9,270 nt of DNA. Source: Fulvivirga aurantia. GTDB lineage: Bacteria; Bacteroidota; Bacteroidia; Cytophagales; Cyclobacteriaceae. The position numbers and the translations under genes are program-made. Under the pieces are notes generated by a model that saw only the letters and a program-made list of their open reading frames with translations, had not been told where the DNA came from and ran no database searches. How positions within the stretch are numbered: position 1 is the first letter of the stretch; the number at the start of each line of letters is the position of its first letter. The stretch lies in contig NZ_SMMD01000813.1 of assembly GCF_009711475.1 (NCBI RefSeq), forward strand, positions 1 through 9,270. The letters are read 5' to 3'. Below are positions 1 to 6,686 of this stretch, piece by piece.

Positions 1-1064
1 GCGATCGGTACGATTACATCATAGTAGGAAATGGACTAGCGGGTAGTACCCTGGCTTTACATTTACATAATGCTGGGAAAAGACTGATTGTTTTTACAGG
101 TAAAGAAAAAAATCCATCTTCTTTAATAGCTGCCGGGCTATACAACCCAATTACTGGAAGAAAAATGGTGAAAACGTGGAGAGCAGATGATTTATTTAGC
201 TATCTCGAAACATATTATGAAGAAGCAGAGAAGTTGACAGGCGGTACGTTTCTTATAAAAAAGACAATTTACAGGCCGTTTTTTGAGGCTGAAGAGCAAA
301 ACGAATGGATGGGTAAAAGTGCTGACCAGAATTATACAACCTTCATTAAAAAAGTACATACTTCGTCAACTCATAGTGCTGTGCATGATGCTTTCGGAGG
401 CTTAGCACTAGCTACTACCGGTTATTTAGACATCCCCAAATGCATGGAGTCTGTGACGGACTTTTTACGCAAAAAGCACACTGTAATTGATGAGAATTTT
501 GATTATCAAGAACTAATTCCAAATAGTAGCAAGGTTACTTACCAAGGTGTAGAGGCAACCAAGGCTATTTTTTGTGATGGCGTAGGTTTAAAAGCCAATA
601 CATTCTTTAGCTGGCTTCCTATCCGACCTGTGAAAGGTGAAATTTTATATATAAAAACATCTGTAAAATTAGATTATATCCTTAATCGGGGTGTTTTCGT
701 ATTACCAATAGGTAATGATATTTATAAGGTAGGTTCTACCTATGATCATAATGACTCTACGCTCGAGCCCACTAGCAAAGCCCGAGAACAGCTTATTTCA
801 AAACTGAAAGCGATTTTAGATGGCGATTTTGAGATTGTAGATCAGGTGGCTGGTTTAAGGCCGGCAACTAAAGACAGGAGGCCGTTTGTAGGTATGCACC
901 CTGAGTTTGAAACTATTGGGGTTTTTAACGGGTTAGGAACAAAGGGCGTTTCTTTAGCACCATATTGGGCGAGGCATTTTGTGCAACATTTGCTTGAGGG
1001 GAACAAACTCGACAGGGAAGTAAATATCAGTCGCTATTTTTCGTTATATTCGGAATCACACTAA
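1..1064 (+). CDS. FAD-dependent oxidoreductase, DAO family (5' partial)
   Basis: The reading frame is open from the window edge (first full codon at 3) to TAA at 1062-1064, giving 353 visible residues. An ATG at 165 is not the start, because the FAD-binding fold lies upstream of it. Visible residues 4-18 form the first strand and a GNGLAG dinucleotide-binding loop (GxGxxG, residues 9-14), so probably fewer than ten residues are missing. An 'AAGLYNPITGR' segment follows near 47-57, as in glycine-oxidase/MnmC-like DAO proteins. The C-terminal FAD-contact motifs are GLRPATKDRRPFVG (about 284-297) and NGLGTKG (about 309-315). The family oxidises C-N bonds of amines or amino acids using FAD; the substrate here cannot be read from sequence. 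There is no signal peptide or membrane segment in the visible part, so it is probably cytosolic. It ends 6 bases before the next gene and is probably cotranscribed with it. Family call is firm; exact function is open. Confidence 0.88.
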   Translation, partial: DRYDYIIVGNGLAGSTLALHLHNAGKRLIVFTGKEKNPSSLIAAGLYNPITGRKMVKTWRADDLFSYLETYYEEAEKLTGGTFLIKKTIYRPFFEAEEQNEWMGKSADQNYTTFIKKVHTSSTHSAVHDAFGGLALATTGYLDIPKCMESVTDFLRKKHTVIDENFDYQELIPNSSKVTYQGVEATKAIFCDGVGLKANTFFSWLPIRPVKGEILYIKTSVKLDYILNRGVFVLPIGNDIYKVGSTYDHNDSTLEPTSKAREQLISKLKAILDGDFEIVDQVAGLRPATKDRRPFVGMHPEFETIGVFNGLGTKGVSLAPYWARHFVQHLLEGNKLDREVNISRYFSLYSESH

Positions 1065-1070
1065 AATTAA

Positions 1071-4000
1071 ATGATAAAGTATTTTTACAGCACTTTTGTA
1101 ATAGTCGCCTTGCTTATTTCATTTGCCGGGCAAGCTCAGATTCAGGAAGAGTTTGGGAGAAACAGGGTGCAGTATGAAGAGTTTGAATGGCGCTTTCTGA
1201 GCTCAGAAAATTTTGATGTATACTTTTACCAAGGGGGTGATCGCATTGCCAAAGAAGTAATAGAATACCTGGAAGAAGAATTTGATAGAATAACCGATCT
1301 TATCGGCTACCCACCGTATTCCAAAACCAAATTATTCCTTTACAATTCAGTTTCAGATTTACAACAGAGTAATGTTGGCTTAGATCAGGCTGGTATTGGC
1401 CCTGGCGGGGAGACTCAATTTATAAAACCGTATATAGAAGTAGCTCATCCGGGCAGTATAAGTGCCTTGAAGGATGAATTGATTATAAAGGTATCAACCC
1501 TCATGGTAAATGAGATGATGTTTGGTGGAAGCCTTAAAGATATGTTTCAAAGCTCCGTTTTACTTAATCTTCCTGAGTGGTTTATAAGTGGAGCAGCCAG
1601 GTATGTGGCCGAGGGTTGGAGTATAGAAATGGATGATTATATACGTGATTATATCACCACCAGAAAGCCAGAGCGACTGAGCAGACTTACGGGTGAAGAG
1701 GCAGCACTGGCAGGCCAGTCTGTATGGAATTATATCGCTGAGCAGTACGGAAGAAGTAATATTTCTAATATTCTCAATTACACAAGGATCATTAGAAATG
1801 AAGAAAAAAGTGTAACAATTACTTTAGGTGTGCCATTTGAGCAGATTATGTATAACTGGCAGGCCTATTATGTAAACGTAGATAGTAGAGTTAATCAAGA
1901 CTACCTATCGCTTAATCCGGAGTATAAAGTTGTACATAGGAAAAATAAAAAAAGAAAAACCTACAGTCATGTAGCAGTAAACAACTCAGGTAGTAAACTG
2001 GCCTATACAGAAAATAATGCTGGAAGATATGCAGTGATTGTAAAAGACATTGATTCCAAAGAAGAGAAGACTATTCTGAAAGGTGGTTATAAAGTAGTGA
2101 GTCAGGACGTGAATTTTGATTTACCATTGATTGATTGGGTCGACAGTGCAACGCTTGGTATAATCCACTCTAAACAAGGCAAGTTATGGTTTGATCTTTA
2201 TGATTTAAATACCAACAGCAAGCTCCCCAGACAACTTACTCGATTTGAGCAGGTGCAAAGTATGAGTTTTTCAGACAATGGTAGATTGCTCATCATCAGT
2301 GGAATGGTGTATGGGAAAACAGACTTATATCTACTGAGTACAAGAAGAGATCGTGTGAAAAGACTTTTTGATGATGTATATGATGATATTGATGCATCAT
2401 TTGTTCCTAATACAAACACCATTGTTTTTAGCTCAAACCGACCTACAGATACACTCAATCTAGATGATAAAAGCTTTGAAAAGGTAGGCAGCAATCACAA
2501 CCTATTCTTTTTTAATCTCGATACTACAAAAAATCTATTACGCAGAGTCACTAATACGATAAGTAAAGACACCAGGCCTTTGGCTTACAATGGTAATACC
2601 ATTTACTACCTCAGTGATCAGAAAGGGATCAAAAATATCTTTAAGTATGATGTTTCTACTGAGATATACTCACAGGTGACCAATTACTCAAGTAGTGTAG
2701 ATAACTGGGATATTGATTTTGACTCCAGACATCTTGCACTGGCTATGAGCGAGAGAGGCCGAGATTATGTATATAGTGTACCTAACTTTGATATTGAGCA
2801 AGAAATATTTACGCCAATTACCCCAAGGCAACAGGTGATTCAGGCACGTGAGTTCAAAGCCCGTAGAACAGCCACTGTTGATGAAACCCTCACTATACAG
2901 GATATTGTTGAGTCTCGTTTAAAAGAAAAAGAACAGGAGCTTAATGCTGAGAGATTAGATACCGCCAATGTAAAAGTAGATACAGTAATCAACGAAGAAA
3001 TAAGCTTAATCTCAGACAGCTTGCAATTGACGGATATGGATACGGTGGCTGTTGAGCCTGTAGAAGAGCCTGAAGTGGTAGAAGAAGATAATGAAATAAT
3101 TGATACTGATGATTACACTTTTGAAACGGATGTTTTAGAAGAAACCAGGGGCACCAAAGATTCATTTCTAGCTCAGTATCGTAAACTCAGGCAAAAGAAC
3201 AGCATAACAGGGCCATATCCTTATGAGCCTAGATTCAGCGCTAAAAATCTGGTCACTTCATTCTTAATTGACCCACTTAGAGGCTTTGGTATTTTTCTGG
3301 AAACAGAGATGTATGATATGCTAGAAAATCACATGTTTAGAGGAGGGGCTTTGGCCACTAACCTACGCAGTGGTGATATTTTTGCAGAGTACTATTATTT
3401 GAAATCAAGAGTAGATTACAAAGCCCGTTTTGAGAGAAGTGTAATATTAAGAGAAGAAAATACAGAACGACAGTATAGCCGAAATACAATTCAGATAGGT
3501 GCGGCTTTACCTTTTAATAATAGGGCAAGATTCGAAGTTAATCCATTTTTTACTATGACGCGTTTCGAAAACCTCACCCCTACCAGCATTTCTCCACCTC
3601 AATTTTCGGAAGGTGTTTCTACCAAGTATGTAGGTACATCGGCTGCTTTGGTATATGATAATTCATTGATCAATGGAATGAATATAATAGAAGGTAGTCG
3701 TGGAAAAATCGAGTTTACCCACCACGAAGGTCTGGATGATAAAGACGCCAGTTTTAGTAAGCTTACGGTAGATTTAAGACATTATCAAAAAATACATCGT
3801 GAGATTGTATTTGCCACGAGGCTGTACTACGGCTCGTTTTTCGGAAGAGACCCTAAGCAATTCTTATTAGGCGGAATGGATAACTGGCTCTTTAAGCAAG
3901 AAAATACCCGAGGAGACAACAATCCACTTAGCCCTGACAATGAAAGGCCCAATGATGATTTACTGTTTATCGAGTATGCTACTAACCTCCGAGGCTTTGA

Positions 4001-4379
4001 CTACGCGACAATCGTAGGCAGAAATACGTTACTTTTCAATGCAGAATTACGTATACCTATTATCAGATATCTGGCCAGTGGTCCTATCTCATCTAATTTT
4101 TTGAGAAATCTACAGTTTACAGGCTTCTTCGACATAGGCTCAGCATGGACTGGAAAATCTCCATTTAATGAGGAGAATACAATAAGCACGGAGACTATAC
4201 GTGAGGGAAGTTTTGTGATAGATATTAAGAATTTTCAAAACCCATGGCTATATAGCTACGGTGCAGGTTTGAGAACAATGCTTTTGGGTTATTACGTGAA
4301 ATTTGACCTAGCCTGGCCGGTTGAAGATTTCAATACACAAGATCCTCGCCTAATGGTGACACTAGGATACGACTTCTAA
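1071..4379 (+). CDS. Outer-membrane protein: dead peptidase-MA-like domain + TolB-like propeller + Omp85-type barrel
   Basis: This 1102-residue protein starts with a signal peptide (hydrophobic 8-19, cleavage likely near GQA-Q at 22). Residues about 40-270 resemble a peptidase-MA (gluzincin) fold, with the typical 'LPEWFISGAARYVAEGW' helix (167-183), but no HExxH exists and the only histidine before residue 280 is H126. Six propeller-like blades follow (about 299-574), each of PD40/TolB type such as 'SMSFSDNGRLLIISG' at 397-411. Residues 575-720 are an acidic, helix-prone linker (VEPVEEPEVVEED near 661). Residues about 725-1102 look like an Omp85/bacterial surface antigen barrel: 'FLLGG' 931-935, the loop-6 signature LRGF 973-976, 'AELRIPI' 991-997, 'FFDIGSAW' 1019-1026, and a terminal phenylalanine. 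Such proteins are often labelled 'TolB' in Bacteroidota, but no Tol-Pal partner is here. The role is unknown; the propeller is inferred to be periplasmic and the barrel in the outer membrane. Confidence 0.9.
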   Translation: MIKYFYSTFVIVALLISFAGQAQIQEEFGRNRVQYEEFEWRFLSSENFDVYFYQGGDRIAKEVIEYLEEEFDRITDLIGYPPYSKTKLFLYNSVSDLQQSNVGLDQAGIGPGGETQFIKPYIEVAHPGSISALKDELIIKVSTLMVNEMMFGGSLKDMFQSSVLLNLPEWFISGAARYVAEGWSIEMDDYIRDYITTRKPERLSRLTGEEAALAGQSVWNYIAEQYGRSNISNILNYTRIIRNEEKSVTITLGVPFEQIMYNWQAYYVNVDSRVNQDYLSLNPEYKVVHRKNKKRKTYSHVAVNNSGSKLAYTENNAGRYAVIVKDIDSKEEKTILKGGYKVVSQDVNFDLPLIDWVDSATLGIIHSKQGKLWFDLYDLNTNSKLPRQLTRFEQVQSMSFSDNGRLLIISGMVYGKTDLYLLSTRRDRVKRLFDDVYDDIDASFVPNTNTIVFSSNRPTDTLNLDDKSFEKVGSNHNLFFFNLDTTKNLLRRVTNTISKDTRPLAYNGNTIYYLSDQKGIKNIFKYDVSTEIYSQVTNYSSSVDNWDIDFDSRHLALAMSERGRDYVYSVPNFDIEQEIFTPITPRQQVIQAREFKARRTATVDETLTIQDIVESRLKEKEQELNAERLDTANVKVDTVINEEISLISDSLQLTDMDTVAVEPVEEPEVVEEDNEIIDTDDYTFETDVLEETRGTKDSFLAQYRKLRQKNSITGPYPYEPRFSAKNLVTSFLIDPLRGFGIFLETEMYDMLENHMFRGGALATNLRSGDIFAEYYYLKSRVDYKARFERSVILREENTERQYSRNTIQIGAALPFNNRARFEVNPFFTMTRFENLTPTSISPPQFSEGVSTKYVGTSAALVYDNSLINGMNIIEGSRGKIEFTHHEGLDDKDASFSKLTVDLRHYQKIHREIVFATRLYYGSFFGRDPKQFLLGGMDNWLFKQENTRGDNNPLSPDNERPNDDLLFIEYATNLRGFDYATIVGRNTLLFNAELRIPIIRYLASGPISSNFLRNLQFTGFFDIGSAWTGKSPFNEENTISTETIREGSFVIDIKNFQNPWLYSYGAGLRTMLLGYYVKFDLAWPVEDFNTQDPRLMVTLGYDF

Positions 4380-4385
4380 GTCAGT

Positions 4386-4393
4386 TACATTTG
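4386..4393 (+). promoter_or_regulatory. Bacteroidota -7 promoter element (TACATTTG) for yicC
   Basis: TACATTTG matches the Bacteroidota primary-sigma -7 consensus TAnnTTTG at all fixed positions. It lies in the 40-base gap between the barrel-protein gene and yicC, 26 bases before the yicC ATG, which would give a short leader of roughly 20 bases starting near the A8 tract at 4401-4408. No good -33 TTG/TTTG element is seen at the expected distance, so the match rests on the -7 box alone. It would let yicC be transcribed independently of the upstream pair. Confidence 0.5.
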
Positions 4394-4419
4394 CGTTCGT
4401 AAAAAAAATCACTGAGTAC

Positions 4420-5298
4420 ATGCTTAAATCGATGACAGGGTATGGTTCTTCCAGCTTTTCAGAAGAAGGTATAACGATAAACATTGAAGTAAAAACACTT
4501 AATTCTAAATTCCTCGACCTTAATTTAAGGCTTCCTAAGTCTTTTAATGAAAAAGAGATTGAGATAAGAAATCTCGTAACGCAGATGCTTGAGCGTGGCA
4601 AAGTGGTGCTCAATGTAGAATTTGCCAATGAGTCGGACACAGAACAAAAACAGACTTACAATGAGGAGCTGTTTGTAAAATATTATAATGAGCTTAAGAA
4701 ACTCTCAAATAAGGTTATAGCTCCTGATCAAGACCTATTTCGACTTGCTCTCAGCGCACCGGATGTAGTCATAAATACTGGTGAGCAAGGCCTTGATGAA
4801 GAAAGTTGGGGTAAGATAAAGGAGCTCGTAGTTAAGACGCTGCAACAGTGTGATGATTTTAGGAAAAAGGAAGGCGCAGAGCTGCAGGAGAAGTTTTCTG
4901 GCTACATTGCGTCTATCAAAGAAGGCCTTGAGGCCGTAACTAAGCTTGATCCAGAGAGGATAGAACGTGTTAAAAGTAGAATCAAAGGAAACTTACTTAA
5001 CTATGTAGATGAGGAAGGGCTCGACAAAAATCGCTTAGAGCAGGAAATTATCTATTACGTAGAAAAACTCGATATTACTGAGGAGAAGGTTAGACTCTCG
5101 AGCCATTTAGAGCACTTCACCGAAGTATTGCAATCAGATAAATCTTACGGTAAGAAGCTCGGCTTTATCTCACAAGAAATTGGCAGAGAAATAAATACGA
5201 TTGGTTCTAAAGCCAATGATGCTGAAATACAAAAACATGTAGTAGGCATGAAAGAAGAGCTGGAAAAAATTAAAGAACAAGTACTAAACGTGCTTTAA
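4420..5298 (+). CDS. yicC: YicC/YloC family endoribonuclease
   Basis: This 292-residue protein has the usual length for the family. It opens with the hallmark MLKSMTGYGS and continues with 'IEVKTLNSKFLDLNLRLP' (22-39), the YicC-like N-terminal domain. The C-terminal DUF1732 domain shows 'RLEQEI' (205-210), 'EEKVRLSSHLEHF' (221-233), 'GKKLGFISQEIGREINT' (244-260) and 'IGSKA' (261-265). Studied members (E. coli YicC, B. subtilis YloC) are cytoplasmic endoribonucleases that clip structured RNA, including small RNAs, and work with other RNA-decay enzymes. The start is set by the family N-terminus and the promoter element just upstream. In many bacteria yicC is followed by gmk (guanylate kinase); here a convergent murF follows instead, so that pairing is absent. 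The gene ends in the shared stem-loop with murF. Confidence 0.95.
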   Translation: MLKSMTGYGSSSFSEEGITINIEVKTLNSKFLDLNLRLPKSFNEKEIEIRNLVTQMLERGKVVLNVEFANESDTEQKQTYNEELFVKYYNELKKLSNKVIAPDQDLFRLALSAPDVVINTGEQGLDEESWGKIKELVVKTLQQCDDFRKKEGAELQEKFSGYIASIKEGLEAVTKLDPERIERVKSRIKGNLLNYVDEEGLDKNRLEQEIIYYVEKLDITEEKVRLSSHLEHFTEVLQSDKSYGKKLGFISQEIGREINTIGSKANDAEIQKHVVGMKEELEKIKEQVLNVL

Positions 5299-5302
5299 CT
5301 GA

Positions 5303-5328
5303 TAGAGGTGATTAGCTTATCACCTCTA
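5303..5328. terminator. Stem-loop between convergent yicC and murF
   Basis: TAGAGGTGAT (5303-5312) pairs perfectly with ATCACCTCTA (5319-5328) around a six-base loop. The stem begins 5 bases after the yicC stop, and the murF stop codon (5312-5314, minus strand) lies at its apex, so the last murF codons form one arm. A symmetric hairpin between convergent genes fits a bidirectional terminator or a 3'-end stabiliser. Neither side has a strong U-tract, so it is not a textbook intrinsic terminator. Confidence 0.6.
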
Positions 5329-6589
5329 CAACTTCTTCTAAACCCATACTTCGTGAGCCTTTAATCAGTATCGAAGAATCTTTGAAGTTTCTTGATCTGA
5401 TTTTTTCCAGGAGTTCTTTTTTATTGTCCGTATGGAATATGGCGCCTGATTTTGAAAGGGCCTTACCAAACTCTGGCCCATACAGGTATACATTAAAATC
5501 TTCCTGAGATAGAATGTTAATTATATTAAGATGCTCCTGAGTGCTTGATTCCCCCAATTCTTTCATGTCGCCTAGGATTACCGCCTTTTGGTCGCCAGCC
5601 ATGATTTTAAGATTTTCTATTGCCGATGCCATTGAGTTAGGGTTAGCATTATAAGCATCCAGAATGATTGTATTAGAACCTTTTTTAACAATCTGAGAGC
5701 GGTTGTTCGTGGGGTTGTAATTCATCACAGCTTCTTCAGCTTCAGCAGAGGGTACCTCAAAATACTTTCCAATGCACAGCGCTACGGCTATATTTTCAAA
5801 GTTGTATTTACCCACAAGCTGAGTTTCTATGGTCTGGTTTGTAGTCTTTACTTTTACAAATGGTGAAGCCTCGACCAATTCGCATGAATAGTAATCTTCA
5901 TCGCCAGGGTAGAATAACGGGTTTTTAAACCGCTTGGCCATATTGCTCAAGATCTCATCTCTTGAATTTATCCAGACCACACCAACCGTTTGTATCAGGT
6001 GATGGTATAATTCACTTTTGCCTCGTATTACACCTTCTATACCTCCAAAACCTTCAAGATGTGCTTTGCCAATGTTGGTAATCAAACCATGGGTTGGGTG
6101 AGCAATACGACTAAGAGCAGCTATTTCGCCTACATGGTTAGCCCCCATCTCTATAATGGCCATCTCATGATCATTAGTTATAGACAAAATTGTGAGAGGC
6201 ACACCAATGTGATTATTAAGATTGCCTTGTGTTGCCAATACATTGTACTTTTTTGAAAGCACAGCATTTATGAGCTCCTTGGTCGTGGTTTTTCCGTTTG
6301 ATCCTGTAAGGCCTATGATCGGTATAGTAAGCTTTTTCCGATGATGAATGGCAAGATTTTGAAGGGCCTCTAATACATCATCAACCAATATATATCTATC
6401 ATTGAGGTTATATTTAGCCTCATCGATTACGGCTAAAGCTGCACCTTTATCCAACGCTTCCTTTGCAAATTCGTTAGCATTAAAGTTGGGGCCTTTAAGA
6501 GCAAAAAAGATAGATCCAGGCTCTATTTTTCTAGTATCGGTAGATATTTTTTTACTAGCCAGGTAATGGTTATAAAGTGTTTCGATCAT
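5312..6589 (-). CDS. murF: UDP-N-acetylmuramoyl-tripeptide--D-alanyl-D-alanine ligase
   Basis: This 425-residue Mur ligase adds D-Ala-D-Ala to the UDP-MurNAc tripeptide, using ATP, in the last cytoplasmic step that builds the peptidoglycan pentapeptide. The N-terminal domain has 'STDTRKIEPGSIFFAL' (16-31). The ATP-binding P-loop is GLTGSNGKTTT (93-103). 'NNHIGVPLTIL' (125-135), 'EMGANHVGEI' (147-156) and 'TNIGKAHLEGFG' (171-182) are conserved central-domain motifs. 'GKSEL' (190-194) carries the lysine at the position carbamylated in Mur ligases. 'DAYNANPNSM' (311-320), 'GDMKELGE' (340-347) and the terminal 'KGSRSMGLEEVVE' (410-422) distinguish MurF from MurC, D and E. Length is normal and no key motif is missing. 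It stands apart from any mur/fts cluster in this window. The start at 6589 leaves a normal N-terminus; the upstream DNA carries an inverted repeat 12 bases away. Confidence 0.96.
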   Translation of the reverse strand: MIETLYNHYLASKKISTDTRKIEPGSIFFALKGPNFNANEFAKEALDKGAALAVIDEAKYNLNDRYILVDDVLEALQNLAIHHRKKLTIPIIGLTGSNGKTTTKELINAVLSKKYNVLATQGNLNNHIGVPLTILSITNDHEMAIIEMGANHVGEIAALSRIAHPTHGLITNIGKAHLEGFGGIEGVIRGKSELYHHLIQTVGVVWINSRDEILSNMAKRFKNPLFYPGDEDYYSCELVEASPFVKVKTTNQTIETQLVGKYNFENIAVALCIGKYFEVPSAEAEEAVMNYNPTNNRSQIVKKGSNTIILDAYNANPNSMASAIENLKIMAGDQKAVILGDMKELGESSTQEHLNIINILSQEDFNVYLYGPEFGKALSKSGAIFHTDNKKELLEKIRSRNFKDSSILIKGSRSMGLEEVVEVIS

Positions 6590-6600
6590 AGCTGGATATT

Positions 6601-6619
6601 CTATTTTATGCTAAAATAG
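6601..6619. repeat. Perfect 8-bp inverted repeat in the murF/T9SS-gene divergent region
   Basis: CTATTTTA (6601-6608) and TAAAATAG (6612-6619) are exact reverse complements around a TGC spacer. The repeat lies 12-30 bases upstream of the murF start codon. It also overlaps the place where the -33 element of the divergent gene would fall, about 20 bases before its -7 box. That position suits an operator for a dimeric regulator or a small leader hairpin in the murF mRNA. The arms are nearly all A/T, so a chance palindrome in AT-rich DNA is possible. Confidence 0.5.
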
Positions 6620-6634
6620 CTTAAAATTTAAATT

Positions 6635-6642
6635 TATATTTG
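6635..6642 (+). promoter_or_regulatory. Bacteroidota -7 promoter element (TATATTTG) for the T9SS-cargo gene
   Basis: TATATTTG matches TAnnTTTG at all fixed positions and lies 44 bases before the ATG at 6687, which would give a leader of roughly 35-40 bases. No clear -33 TTTG is present; the expected spot falls in the inverted repeat 6601-6619. The region is AT-rich, which raises the chance of a random match. I could not find an equally good element for murF on the opposite strand. Confidence 0.5.
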
Positions 6643-6686
6643 ATAATGTCTTTCAGGACTCAAAGGTTACGTTTTCTCGATTAATT

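Noticed and set aside
165..1064. ATG at 165 as the start of the first gene
   Set aside because: The same frame is open to the window edge and encodes the GxGxxG FAD-binding loop upstream of this ATG, so the gene begins outside the window.
2198..2494. Minus-strand open frame inside the barrel-protein gene
   Set aside because: It lies wholly inside a well-supported gene with clear propeller blades, and its translation shows no recognisable motif.
4001..4189. Minus-strand open frame opposite the barrel domain
   Set aside because: Short, antisense to conserved Omp85 motifs, and without any domain.
1071..4379. Naming the large barrel protein tolB
   Set aside because: True TolB is a soluble periplasmic protein of about 430 residues working with Pal; this one has an added dead peptidase domain and an Omp85-type barrel, and no tol or pal genes are nearby.
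4362..4640. Minus-strand open frame across the yicC start
   Set aside because: Antisense to the conserved YicC N-terminus and its promoter element; Ser/Leu-rich translation typical of a shadow frame.
6059..6256. Plus-strand open frame inside murF
   Set aside because: Lies opposite conserved central-domain motifs of MurF and has no recognisable features.
6624..6635. AAATTTAAATTT palindrome as an operator
   Set aside because: A self-complementary A/T run is expected by chance in such AT-rich intergenic DNA and it has no other support.
6612..6660. A minus-strand promoter for murF
   Set aside because: The best minus-strand matches to TAnnTTTG each carry at least one mismatch (for example TATTTTAG within the inverted repeat) and lack a -33 element, so none could be called.
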